Assembly (NCBI RefSeq): GCF_000350225.1
Contig: NW_005179090.1
Coordinates: 34,547 to 98,546, forward strand
Direction: 5' to 3'
Length of the DNA stretch: 64,000 bases
Origin: Chondrus crispus
Taxonomy: Eukaryota > Rhodophyta > Florideophyceae > Gigartinales > Gigartinaceae
This document shows, piece after piece, positions 63,981-64,000 of this stretch. How positions within the stretch are numbered: the first letter of the stretch is position 1; each line of letters opens with the position of its first letter. The translations under genes and the position numbers were made by a program. The notes under the pieces were generated by a model that worked only from the letters and a program-made list of their open reading frames with translations, made no database searches and was not told the DNA's origin.

Positions 63981-64000
63981 GTTGAGATCAACTGGGAAGG

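Noticed and set aside
1-64000. CRISPR arrays, bacterial operons, phage or plasmid origins, rRNA genes
   Set aside because: None seen. The tandem repeats lack CRISPR repeat-spacer structure, and all recognised genes are eukaryotic or from eukaryotic transposons.

Overview
The window looks like nuclear DNA of a red alga, most likely a florideophyte of the Chondrus type. This is inferred from three things: a short island of compact, apparently intronless eukaryotic genes at the right end (mitochondrial ribosomal mL46, a Bet1-like SNARE, an oxysterol-binding protein), a long sea of nested LTR retrotransposons and DNA transposons to its left, and moderate to high GC. No bacterial operon, plasmid, phage or CRISPR structure is visible.

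Layout. 1-2080 (-): decayed Ty1/copia gag-protease-integrase running off the left edge. 2829-22903: an old Ty3/gypsy element (here gypsy-A): LTR, gag, then pol about 13 kb further on, then a second LTR. It is split by an LTR of another family (LTR-B, 4963-17921, flanked by GTTTG/GTTTG). That LTR is in turn split by an 11.6-kb block (5205-16849, flanked by the 8-bp repeat ACAGTAGT) and by an antisense solo LTR-B. The 11.6-kb block holds a pogo-like transposase, a tRNA-like sequence, an unclassified DDE transposase-like gene, a Mutator-like transposase with a SWIM finger, a C2H2-type fragment and a minisatellite. 24445-29880: gypsy-C, whose integrase core lies inverted to the left of its own LTR; that LTR carries heat-shock-element-like motifs. 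30525-44214: gypsy-B (LTR-B, PBS, gag, protease, RT, RNase H, integrase, chromodomain). A complete, young Ty1/copia element (31182-36847, TSD GTTAT) sits six bases from the end of its 5' LTR. 44215-46094: a second chromodomain integrase fragment. 49020-51095 (-): a second pogo-like transposase. About 52700-56100: a PIF/Harbinger-like element with both a Myb/SANT-like gene and a transposase fragment, bounded by inverted GAGCTTACGCAAAC.

From 56428 rightwards repeats stop and host genes begin: an alpha/beta hydrolase (-), an RmlD-like reductase (-), mL46 (+), a 65-residue protein resembling bacterial histone H1-like Hc1 (-), a Bet1-like SNARE (-) and a short oxysterol-binding protein (+). The SNARE and ORP genes are divergent and both act in membrane traffic. 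The others are functionally unrelated housekeeping genes.

Nearly every transposon gene carries stops or frameshifts, so most are called pseudogenes. The only structurally complete mobile element is the copia insertion, and its gag has two nonsense codons. All family names come from reading motifs by eye; no database search was run.
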